Positions 51,803-59,056 of a stretch of 64,000 nt of DNA are shown here, one piece after another. The stretch's first letter is position 1; every line of letters starts with the position of its first letter. The notes beneath the pieces were generated by a model. The model was given only the letters and a program-made list of their open reading frames with translations, was not told the origin of the DNA and did not search any database. Source of the stretch: Streptomyces sp. NBC_00259 (GTDB lineage Bacteria; Actinomycetota; Actinomycetes; Streptomycetales; Streptomycetaceae); assembly GCF_036181745.1 (NCBI RefSeq), contig NZ_CP108080.1:5335501-5399500 (forward strand), read 5' to 3'. The translations under genes and the position numbers were made by a program.

Positions 51803-52450
51803 TCAGATCCCCAACTCCTGCGCCAGAACGGCCGCTTGAACCCTGCTGCGCAACTCCAGTTTCCCCAGCAGTCTGCTCACATGAGTCTTCACGGTCGCCT
51901 CCGCCATCTGCAGCCGCACCGCGATCTCGGCGTTCGACATGCCCTCGCCCAGACACGAGAGCACTTCGCGCTCACGCCTCGTCAGGACGTCGAGTACGGC
52001 GGGGTCCGGGGCGTCCGGCGAACGTACCGGGGAGGGTGAGGCGAACTCGGCGAGCAGCCGTCGGGTCACGGCCGGCGCGATCAGCCCCTCGCCGCGCCCC
52101 ACCGTCCGTACCCCCTCGACCAGATCCTTCGCCTCGGCGTTCTTCAGCAGGAAGCCGGCGGCGCCCGCGCGCAGCGCCCCGAACACGTACTCGTCGAGAT
52201 CGAAGGTCGTCAGCACGAGAACGTCCGCGAGCCCTTCCCCGACGACCTGCCGGGTCGCCGAGACCCCGTCCAGCCGTGGCATCTGCACATCCATCAGCAC
52301 CAGGTCCGGCCGCAGTTCACGGGCGAGGCGCACCGCCTCCTCCCCGTCCCCGGCCTCGCCGACCACCTCGATGTCCGGGGCACTGCCCAGGATGAGGACC
52401 AGACCGGCCCTGACGGCGCTCTGGTCCTCCGCGACCACGACCCGGATCAT
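51803..52450 (-). CDS. NarL/FixJ-type response regulator
   Basis: A 215-residue regulator with receiver domain (IRVVVAEDQSAVRAGL; phosphoacceptor Asp in LVLMDVQMPRLDG near residue 53) and a LuxR-type HTH (REREVLSCLGEGMSNAEIAVRLQMAEATVKTHVSRLLGKL, about 148-187). ATG at 52450 overlaps the kinase stop by 4 bp. It lies upstream of and in line with the chitinase gene, 30 bp from its promoter repeats, so it may control chitinase; this two-component-plus-chitinase arrangement is known in Streptomyces. Confidence 0.9.
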   Translation of the reverse strand: MIRVVVAEDQSAVRAGLVLILGSAPDIEVVGEAGDGEEAVRLARELRPDLVLMDVQMPRLDGVSATRQVVGEGLADVLVLTTFDLDEYVFGALRAGAAGFLLKNAEAKDLVEGVRTVGRGEGLIAPAVTRRLLAEFASPSPVRSPDAPDPAVLDVLTRREREVLSCLGEGMSNAEIAVRLQMAEATVKTHVSRLLGKLELRSRVQAAVLAQELGI

Positions 52451-53673
52451 GCCGAGGGCTCCTTGTCGTCCACCATGGGCAGCACCGCCCGCACCCGCCA
52501 GATCTTCGCCGGGCCGTCGGCCGGGCCGGGCTCGGGGCCCGCCTCGAACACGCCGCCCAGCAGCGCGACCCGCTCCCGCATCCCCACCAGTCCGGAGCCG
52601 GAGCCCGGCACGCGCGGCCCCCGCGTCCTGCCGTAGGGGCTGGTCACCGTCACGGTCAGGGCGTCGCCCGGCGCGCCGCCCGTCAGCCGCACGACGACCT
52701 CGCCCGCGTGCGCGTGCTTCAGCGCGTTCGTCAGCGACTCCTGCACGATCCGGTAGGCGGCGAGCGCCACCGGCGCGGGCGGCGCCGCGTCCTCCTCGAC
52801 GGCGTCGTCCAGGGTGAAGCTCAGCCCGCTCGCCTCGCCGTTCGTACGGGCCTGGACGACCAGTGCGTCCAGGCCGGCCAGCGTGGGAGCGACGGCCGGC
52901 TCGGCGTCGTCCCCGCTGTCGCGCAGCAGCCCGATCAGCCGGCGCATCTCCGCGAGACCCTCCACGCTGTTCTGCCGGATGACCGTGAGCGCCTGCCGGG
53001 TGGTCGCCGGCTCGTCGAGGGAGAGCGCGGCGGTGGAGTGGATGGCGATCGCCGAGAGATGGTTGGCGACCATGTCGTGCAGTTCGCGGGCCATCCGGGC
53101 ACGCTCGGCGATGACCGCCTGGCTGCGGTCCATCTCGGCGAGCAGCGCGGTCTGCTCGGCCCGCAGCCGCGCCGCGTCCGCGGCCTCGCGGTGGTTGCGT
53201 ACGAGCGCGCCGGTGGCGGCGGGACCGAACGCCACCAGCCCGACGACCACCCCGAGCAGCAGCGCGGCGGGCTTCTGGAACCAGGCCAGGAAGCCGACCG
53301 TCGCCGCGACCGTGACCAGCCCCGTGGTGTAAGGGATGCGACGGGCCGAGGCGGGCGTCCCGTACACGACGGCGGCGTACACGATGTCCGTGTACATCAG
53401 GACCGTCGCGATGTTGCCCGGAGTGAACTGGTCCACCACGATCGCGAGCGTGCCCACGGCGAGCGCCGTCCTCGGCATGGTCCGCCGCAGCAGTTCCATG
53501 CAGGACATGACGACGAGCGGCCCGAGCGTCGCCCAGTCACCGGAGAGCGGGCGGCGGTCCTCGGTGAGGTTCAGGCCGAGCGACCACAGGAGCAGACCGC
53601 CGACGAGACCGGCGGCCGCGATGAGCGCGTCGTCGCGGTGGGGGCGGGGGAGTCTCACCACCCCATGAAACAC
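52447..53673 (-). CDS. Sensor histidine kinase (HisKA_3 / NarX type)
   Basis: About 408 residues. The N-terminal half has several hydrophobic helices (LIAAAGLVGGLLLWSLGLNL, VVMSCMELLRR, ALAVGTLAIVVDQF, AALLLGVVVGLVAFGPAATG) without a large extracellular loop. The phosphoacceptor His is in RMARELHDMVANHLSAIAIHS, followed by an HATPase domain (AYRIVQESLTNALKHAHA, GSGLVGMRERVALLGG). The start is uncertain: GTG at 53673 has AGGAG eleven bases upstream, GTG at 53661 is the alternative. It is coupled to the response regulator. Confidence 0.88.
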   Translation of the reverse strand: MFHGVVRLPRPHRDDALIAAAGLVGGLLLWSLGLNLTEDRRPLSGDWATLGPLVVMSCMELLRRTMPRTALAVGTLAIVVDQFTPGNIATVLMYTDIVYAAVVYGTPASARRIPYTTGLVTVAATVGFLAWFQKPAALLLGVVVGLVAFGPAATGALVRNHREAADAARLRAEQTALLAEMDRSQAVIAERARMARELHDMVANHLSAIAIHSTAALSLDEPATTRQALTVIRQNSVEGLAEMRRLIGLLRDSGDDAEPAVAPTLAGLDALVVQARTNGEASGLSFTLDDAVEEDAAPPAPVALAAYRIVQESLTNALKHAHAGEVVVRLTGGAPGDALTVTVTSPYGRTRGPRVPGSGSGLVGMRERVALLGGVFEAGPEPGPADGPAKIWRVRAVLPMVDDKEPSA

Positions 53674-53810
53674 GGAAGGGGAGGCTCCTGGCCTCCCCGT
53701 CCGGGCTGAGCCGGCGATACATCGAAGGATGCAGTCGCGGTTCCTCACTCACGACGACGAATCCCCGCTGCGGGCCCGCGAGCCTGGAACGGTACGAAGG
53801 GAGAGCCGTC

Positions 53811-54437
53811 GTGATCGTCACGCTCATCGTGATCTGTGAGATCGGTTTCTGGGTGCTGCTGGCCGCCGGTCTGGCCGTGCGCTATCTGCTGAGGATGCCG
53901 CGGACGGGACTGGCCGTCCTGCTGATGGAGCCGTTGCTGGAGATCGTTCTGCTGGTGGTCACGGCCATCGACCTCAAGAACGGAGCCGAGCCGAGCTGGA
54001 AGCACGGGCTCGCCGCGCTCTACATCGGCTACACCGTCGGTCACGGCCACCGCACCATCAAGTGGCTCGACGGCCACGCCGCGCACCGCTTCGGCGGCGC
54101 ACCGCCGCCGGTGAAGCCGCCGCGCCACGGACTGGGCCGCGCCAAGCACGAGGGCAAGGTGTGGCTCGGCACCGCCGTCCCGGCCGCCGTCACCACCGCG
54201 CTGCTCCAGATCGCCGTCTGGTACGTCGGCGACCCGTCCAGGACCGGCTCGCTGCAGGATTGGATGCAGGTCGCCTGGCGGGCGGCCGCCATCCACGGCC
54301 TGATCGCGCTCAGCTACGCGATCTGGCCGAAGAAGGCACCGGCCCCTGCCGGGTCAGCGCTCCCCGCCCGGCACCCAGAGGACGTCCCCGACCTCCTTGT
54401 TGGCGGTACGGGCAAGGATGAAGAGCAGATCCGATAG
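53811..54437 (+). CDS. Hypothetical polytopic membrane protein (208 aa)
   Basis: About four hydrophobic segments: residues 3-25, 33-53, then after a basic loop (PVKPPRHGLGRAKHEGKVWLG) two more around 122-142 and 160-175. No family I can name; similar proteins sit beside cobO in other Streptomyces, as far as I recall. GTG at 53811 after AAGGGAGAG. Its last 84 bases overlap the 3' end of cobO on the opposite strand. Confidence 0.75.
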   Translation: MIVTLIVICEIGFWVLLAAGLAVRYLLRMPRTGLAVLLMEPLLEIVLLVVTAIDLKNGAEPSWKHGLAALYIGYTVGHGHRTIKWLDGHAAHRFGGAPPPVKPPRHGLGRAKHEGKVWLGTAVPAAVTTALLQIAVWYVGDPSRTGSLQDWMQVAWRAAAIHGLIALSYAIWPKKAPAPAGSALPARHPEDVPDLLVGGTGKDEEQIR

Positions 54438-54926
54438 CCGGTTGAGGTACGTCGCCGTCAGCACGTTCATCGTGTCGCCGTGCACCTCCAGGGCCGCCCA
54501 GGTGGAGCGCTCGGCACGCCGGACCACCGTGCACGCCTGGTGCAGCAGCGCCGCACCGGGCGTACCGCCCGGGAGGATGAAGGAGCGGAGCTTGTCCAGC
54601 TCCGCGAGGAAGCGGTCGCAGTCCGCCTCCAGTTTGTCGATGTACGTCTGCTCCACGCGCAGCGGCGGGTACTCCGGGTTCTCCACGACCGGCGTGGAGA
54701 GGTCCGCGCCCACGTCGAAGAGGTCGTTCTGGACCCGGACGAGGACCTTCACGACCTCTTCGGGGAGCCCGCCGAGCGCGATGGCCGTGCCGAGCACCGC
54801 GTTGGCCTCGTTGGCGTCCGCGTACGCCGAGATCCGCACGTCCGTCTTGGCGGTGCGGCTCATGTCGCCGAGCGCCGTGGTGCCCTTGTCGCCGGTGCGC
54901 GTGTAGATGCGCGTCAGATTGACCAT
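54354..54926 (-). CDS. cobO: Cob(I)alamin adenosyltransferase, PduO type
   Basis: A 190-residue trimeric enzyme adding the adenosyl group from ATP to cobalamin. The ATP-binding N-terminus is RIYTRTGDKGTTALGD, and the later motifs RVQNDLFDVGADLSTP, LRSFILPGGTPGAALLHQACTVVRRAER and NRLSDLLFILAR are typical of the PduO/MMAB fold. ATG at 54926; upstream region GC-rich and short. No cobalamin riboswitch is visible. Confidence 0.93.
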   Translation of the reverse strand: MVNLTRIYTRTGDKGTTALGDMSRTAKTDVRISAYADANEANAVLGTAIALGGLPEEVVKVLVRVQNDLFDVGADLSTPVVENPEYPPLRVEQTYIDKLEADCDRFLAELDKLRSFILPGGTPGAALLHQACTVVRRAERSTWAALEVHGDTMNVLTATYLNRLSDLLFILARTANKEVGDVLWVPGGER

Positions 54927-54955
54927 GTGACCAGCCTAGGCTCGGCCCCGCCCGG

Positions 54956-55705
54956 TCACGCGCCCGCCCTGCGGAAGACCCGTGTGCCCGCGGTCACCCC
55001 GAGCGCCGCGAACGCGAGGGCGACCAGCGCGCCGTACAGCATCGTCGTGCTCGCGTAGTCGCCGACGTAGCCGGCCCGGACCGCGTCCACCAGGTAGCGG
55101 AACGGCATGACGTGCGACAGGGCGTCCAGCCAGCCCGGTGCCAGTGCCATCGGCAGCATCAGCCCGGACAGCAGCATCGACGGCATGGTCAGCGCGTTGA
55201 CGACCGGCCCGAACTCGTGCGGCCCGGCGACCTTCATCGCCAGCGCGTACGACAGCGAGGCGAGCGCGACCGTCAGTACGGCGAGGAAGGCGAAGCCGAT
55301 CAGGATGCCTCCGAGCGGTGCCCGCAATCCCATCGCCAGCGCGGCCAGCACCAGCAGAAGGGCCTGGAACAGCAGGACCGCGGTATCGCGCAGCACCCGG
55401 CCCAGCAGCAGCGCGAGCCGGCTGACGGGGGTCACCCGCATCCGCTCGACGACGCCCGTGTGCTTCTCGGCGATGATGGCGAACCCGGCGAACGAGGCAC
55501 CGAACAGACCGAGTTGGAGCAGCAGTCCCGGCACCAGCATCTGCCAGGAGTCGCCCTGGGTGCCGAGGGGCAGTCCGGTGAGCAGTGGCCCGAAGAACAC
55601 CAGGTAGAGCAGCGGCATCAGCATCCCGAAGAGCATCTGGAGCCTGGAGCGCAGGGTCTGGCGGGCGTACCGGCCGAAGACCAGCGCGGTGTCGTGCATG
55701 AGCAC
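54956..55705 (-). CDS. ABC-2 type exporter permease
   Basis: A 249-residue membrane protein with six hydrophobic helices, of the DrrB/NodJ kind: LQMLFGMLMPLLYLVFFGPLL near residue 25, LLLQLGLFGASFAGFAIIAEKHTGVVERMRVTPVSRLALLLGRV in the middle with the family's conserved loop, and PSMLLSGLMLPMALAPGWLDALSHVMPFRYLVDAVRAGYVGD near the end. GTG at 55705 follows AAGGAG by six bases; an ATG at 55699 is possible. It lies 25 bp after the ATPase gene. Confidence 0.9.
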   Translation of the reverse strand: MLMHDTALVFGRYARQTLRSRLQMLFGMLMPLLYLVFFGPLLTGLPLGTQGDSWQMLVPGLLLQLGLFGASFAGFAIIAEKHTGVVERMRVTPVSRLALLLGRVLRDTAVLLFQALLLVLAALAMGLRAPLGGILIGFAFLAVLTVALASLSYALAMKVAGPHEFGPVVNALTMPSMLLSGLMLPMALAPGWLDALSHVMPFRYLVDAVRAGYVGDYASTTMLYGALVALAFAALGVTAGTRVFRRAGA

Positions 55706-55730
55706 GGGGAACTCCTTGACGTACGGCCGG

Positions 55731-56513
55731 TCAGACGGCGACGGGTGTGGTGTCCACCGGCGCGGGGCCGCGTCCGGTGATGGCGAGGAAGGCGTCCTGG
55801 AGGGAGGCGTCCGCCGATCCGGCGTGGCGCTCCTTCAGCGCCGCCGGGGTGCCCTCGGCGACGACGGTGCCGTTGTCGATGACGACGAGTCGGTCGGACA
55901 GCTCGTCCGCCTCGTCGAGGTAGTGCGTGGTGAGGAAGACGGTCGTGCCGTACTCGTCACGCAGCCGCCGCACGAGCTTCCACAGGTCCGCGCGGCTGCC
56001 CGGGTCGAGTCCGGTGGTCGGCTCGTCGAGGAAGAGGACCTCGGGCCGGTGGGTGAGCGCCATCGCGATGTCGAGCCGGCGCCGCTGGCCGCCCGAGAGC
56101 GCGGCGCAGGGGCGGTCGAGAAGCCCGGTGAGGTCGAGTTCGTGCGCCAGTTCCTCGGCTCGGGCGGCCGCGTCGGCCCGGGAGAAGCGGTAGAACCGCG
56201 CCTGGGTCGCGAGCTCTTCGCGCACGGTGACGGTCGGGTCGACACCGCCGGACTGGGCGACGTACCCGATCTTCTCGCGTACGCCCGCGGGGTCGGTCGT
56301 GAGATCGCGGCCGGCGACGGTGGCGGTGCCGCCGGTGGGCGGCAGCAGCGTCGTGAGCATGCGCAGGGTCGTGGTCTTGCCCGCGCCGTTCGGGCCGAGG
56401 AATCCGAGGATCTCGCCGCGCTCGGCGGTGAGGTCGATGCCGCGGACCGCGTCGACGGGGCCGCTCTTCGTGGTGAACGTCCGGGCGAGGCCGGAGGTCA
56501 TGAGGACTGCCAT
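55731..56513 (-). CDS. ABC transporter ATPase, DrrA-type (daunorubicin resistance-like)
   Basis: A 260-residue ATPase: Walker A GPNGAGKTTTLRML near 40, signature ALSGGQRRRLDIAMAL near 138, Walker B VLFLDEPTTGLDP near 160, and the switch His in LTTHYLDEADEL. With the permease it forms a probable drug or lipid exporter. ATG at 56513 has no clear ribosome site. The start is 16 bases from a 26-bp palindrome shared with the divergent tetR gene, which likely represses it. Confidence 0.93.
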   Translation of the reverse strand: MAVLMTSGLARTFTTKSGPVDAVRGIDLTAERGEILGFLGPNGAGKTTTLRMLTTLLPPTGGTATVAGRDLTTDPAGVREKIGYVAQSGGVDPTVTVREELATQARFYRFSRADAAARAEELAHELDLTGLLDRPCAALSGGQRRRLDIAMALTHRPEVLFLDEPTTGLDPGSRADLWKLVRRLRDEYGTTVFLTTHYLDEADELSDRLVVIDNGTVVAEGTPAALKERHAGSADASLQDAFLAITGRGPAPVDTTPVAV

Positions 56514-56528
56514 ACGGCAAGAAAAACA

Positions 56529-56554
56529 GAGTCAGTGAAAGTTTGCAATGACTC
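56529..56554. promoter_or_regulatory. Palindromic operator between the ABC exporter and tetR
   Basis: GAGTCA at 56529-56534 and TGACTC at 56549-56554 are outer arms of a 26-bp imperfect palindrome that also contains symmetric TG/CA and AA/TT pairs inside. It is the only AT-rich dyad in the 80-bp divergent gap and is well placed to repress both genes. Confidence 0.7.
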
Positions 56555-56593
56555 CAAAAAACAAATGTCCCCAGCGACGGCTACGATGGGCGC

Positions 56594-57232
56594 ATGGCTG
56601 AGGGGCTCAGGGAGCGGAAGAAGCGCCAGACCAGGCAGCACATCTCGGACGTGGCCACGGGCCTGTTCATGGAGCGCGGCTTCGACGCGGTGACCATCGC
56701 GGAGATCGCGCAGGCCGCGGACGTCTCCGTCAACACCGTCTACAACTACTTCCCGGCCAAGGAGGACCTCTTCTTCGACCGTGAGACCGCACTCGTCGAC
56801 CGGCTCGCGCGCTGGGTCCGCGGGCGGGACGAGGGCGAGTCGGCGGCCGTGGCCGTCCTGCGCGAACTGCGCACCGAGGTCGAGGCCGTCTCGCCACAGG
56901 TCGGACTGATGGAGGGATATGACCGCTTCCTTCGTGTCATCCACGGTGCCTCCACCCTCCAGTCGCGGGTGCTGACCTTCCAGCGGGAGATCGTCGACCG
57001 CCTGGCCCGGACGCTGCGCGAGGAGACCGGCGCCGCCCCCGACGACCCGATGCCGGCTCTGATGGCGGGTCAGATCAACTGGCTGTACGAGACCGCGATG
57101 GGCACCATCGGGCGGGAGATGATGGCCGGCCGCCGCCCCGTCGAGGTCTCCCGCGAGGTCCTCGTGCTCCTCGACGTGATGGAGGAGCTGCTCGGCGAGA
57201 GGGTCCTCGGCTACGCGGTACGGTCCGGCTGA
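56594..57232 (+). CDS. TetR-family transcriptional repressor
   Basis: A 212-residue regulator. The N-terminal HTH is clear: RQTRQHISDVATGLFMERGFDAVTIAEIAQAADVSVNTVYNYFPAKEDLFF (about residues 12-62). The remaining helical domain should bind the inducer. ATG at 56594 lies seven bases after TACGAT (56582-56587), suggesting a leaderless transcript. It diverges from the ABC exporter and should respond to the exporter's substrate. Confidence 0.92.
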   Translation: MAEGLRERKKRQTRQHISDVATGLFMERGFDAVTIAEIAQAADVSVNTVYNYFPAKEDLFFDRETALVDRLARWVRGRDEGESAAVAVLRELRTEVEAVSPQVGLMEGYDRFLRVIHGASTLQSRVLTFQREIVDRLARTLREETGAAPDDPMPALMAGQINWLYETAMGTIGREMMAGRRPVEVSREVLVLLDVMEELLGERVLGYAVRSG

Positions 57233-57474
57233 GGGCCCGCGGCTCACCCGACGGCGATGCGCCCCACCCCACCGCGGTGCACCTCACCTGACGGCCCATA
57301 TCGGTGTGATGTCCGTCATGGGAGAAGGAACTGCGGCCGGGAAGTCCTCGTTGAGGGCCTGCGGCCGGGCGACGGGCGGGCGTGACGCGCATCTCTTCAC
57401 CGCCACAGGGCCGCCCGTGACCGCTAATCTCCGGCAGAGATCGGATAAATAAACGTGTGTTAAGGGGTGCAGCA

Positions 57475-58323
57475 GTGGCCAGGAAGCTTGCCGTCATCGG
57501 GGCCGGACTCATGGGGTCCGGAATCGCGCAGGTCTCCGCCCAGGCGGGCTGGGACGTCGTGCTGCGTGACGTGACCGACGCGGCCCTGACCCGTGGCACC
57601 GATGGCATCAAGGCCTCGTACGACAAGTTCGTCTCCAAGGGCAAGCTCGAAGCGGCCGACGCCGAGGCGGCCTTGGCGCGCATCACCACGACCACCGACC
57701 TCGACGCCGTCGCCGACGCGGACATCGTCGTCGAGGCCGTCTTCGAGAAGCTCGAGGTCAAGCACGAGATCTTCCGCACCCTCGACAAGCTCGTACGGGA
57801 CGAGACGGTCCTCGCCTCCAACACCTCGGCCATCCCGATCACCAAGATCGCGGCCGTGACCGAGCGCCCGGAGCGCGTCGTGGGCGCGCACTTCTTCTCG
57901 CCCGTCCCGATGATGCAGCTCTGCGAGCTCGTCCGCGGCTACAAGACCAGCGACGAAACCCTCGCCACCGCTCGCGAGTTCGCCGAGTCCGTCGGCAAGA
58001 CCTGCATCGTCGTCAACCGTGACGTCGCGGGCTTCGTGACCACCCGCCTCATCTCGGCGCTCGTCGTCGAGGCCGCCAAGCTGTACGAGTCGGGCGTCGC
58101 GACCGCCGAGGACATCGACATCGCCTGCAAGCTCGGCTTCGGCCACGCCATGGGGCCGCTCGCCACCGCCGACCTGACCGGCGTCGACATCCTGCTGCAC
58201 GCGACCAGCAACATCTACACCGAGTCGCAGGACGAGAAGTTCGCGCCGCCGGAGCTGATGCGCCGGATGGTGGACGCCGGTGACATCGGGCGCAAGAGCG
58301 GGCAGGGCTTCTACAAGCACTGA
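57475..58323 (+). CDS. 3-hydroxybutyryl-CoA dehydrogenase
   Basis: A 282-residue NAD(P)H enzyme converting acetoacetyl-CoA and 3-hydroxybutyryl-CoA. Dinucleotide motif LAVIGAGLMGSGIAQVSAQAG at the start; the catalytic His is in GAHFFSPVPMMQLCELV near residue 142; the C-terminal domain has CKLGFGHAMGPLATADLTGVD and GRKSGQGFYKH. GTG at 57475 after AAGGGG. In Streptomyces it can feed crotonyl-CoA and the ethylmalonyl-CoA pathway, or PHB metabolism. Followed by a strong terminator. Confidence 0.93.
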   Translation: MARKLAVIGAGLMGSGIAQVSAQAGWDVVLRDVTDAALTRGTDGIKASYDKFVSKGKLEAADAEAALARITTTTDLDAVADADIVVEAVFEKLEVKHEIFRTLDKLVRDETVLASNTSAIPITKIAAVTERPERVVGAHFFSPVPMMQLCELVRGYKTSDETLATAREFAESVGKTCIVVNRDVAGFVTTRLISALVVEAAKLYESGVATAEDIDIACKLGFGHAMGPLATADLTGVDILLHATSNIYTESQDEKFAPPELMRRMVDAGDIGRKSGQGFYKH

Positions 58324-58324
58324 G

Positions 58325-58352
58325 TGCGCAGGGGGCCGTACGCCCCTGCGCA
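58325..58352 (+). terminator. Terminator of the 3-hydroxybutyryl-CoA dehydrogenase gene
   Basis: TGCGCAGGGG (58325-58334) pairs exactly with CCCCTGCGCA (58343-58352) around an 8-base loop, starting directly after the stop codon. Confidence 0.85.
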
Positions 58353-58513
58353 TCGTCACCCCTCAGGGTGAATTCGGTATCGGTTCGCTTACAGGCGGCA
58401 ACTTCTATGCCCGTAGGGCAGTCAGTTGTTGCAAAAGAACAACGCAGTCGGAACGCGAGCAGAGCAGACAGAGAAGTCGGATCTGACAGACAGAGCACTC
58501 TCGGGGAGCGCAT

Positions 58514-58837
58514 ATGCACATCAGGGGCGACCACGCCGAGCTGGTCGTCGGGGGCCGCCTCGACGTCCGTAGCGCGGCGGACGCCCGAACGGTCCTGCAC
58601 TCGGCCGTCGACGACGGAGTCGGCGACCTGGTACTCGACCTGACCGATCTGGACTCCTGGGACGCGACCGGACTCGGGGTCATCATGGGGGCGCACCGAC
58701 GGGCGGGCCGCTGCGGCCGACGGCTCGTCCTGCGCGGCGTACCGCCGCAGATGCAGCGCCTCCTGGTGGCCACCCGGCTGCACCGAATCCTGGCCATCGA
58801 GGGCGGAATCGCCGCAGAGTCCCTGCCTCGGGTCTGA
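58514..58837 (+). CDS. STAS-domain anti-anti-sigma-like protein
   Basis: A 107-residue single STAS domain: ELVVGGRLDVRSAADARTVL, then VLDLTDLDSWDATGLGVIMGAHRRA, where the usual phosphorylated Ser (DSSG in SpoIIAA) is aligned with Thr in DATG, and GRRLVLRGVPPQMQRLLVATRLHRIL. It should pair with an RsbW-type kinase/anti-sigma factor. ATG at 58514 after GGGGAG. No kinase is adjacent; the SpoIIE/HATPase protein at 13235-15712 is a distant potential partner type. Confidence 0.88.
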   Translation: MHIRGDHAELVVGGRLDVRSAADARTVLHSAVDDGVGDLVLDLTDLDSWDATGLGVIMGAHRRAGRCGRRLVLRGVPPQMQRLLVATRLHRILAIEGGIAAESLPRV

Positions 58838-59056
58838 GCGGACGACACCTGGCAGGGTGCGCAATCCTCACGAGACCGTGACGTCCTGGGCGGCCCGCGA
58901 CCCCGGCTGTTCCCGGATACTCGACAACGGTCTAGGGTTCGGTCGCCCACCGATTCACAGACCCACACGGCGGGCACCGGACCAGGAGCGGCAGCGGAGC
59001 GTGCAGACCGGCCGGGAGGGGCTTCCGCACGAGACGCCATCTGGGGGGCTTTGACC

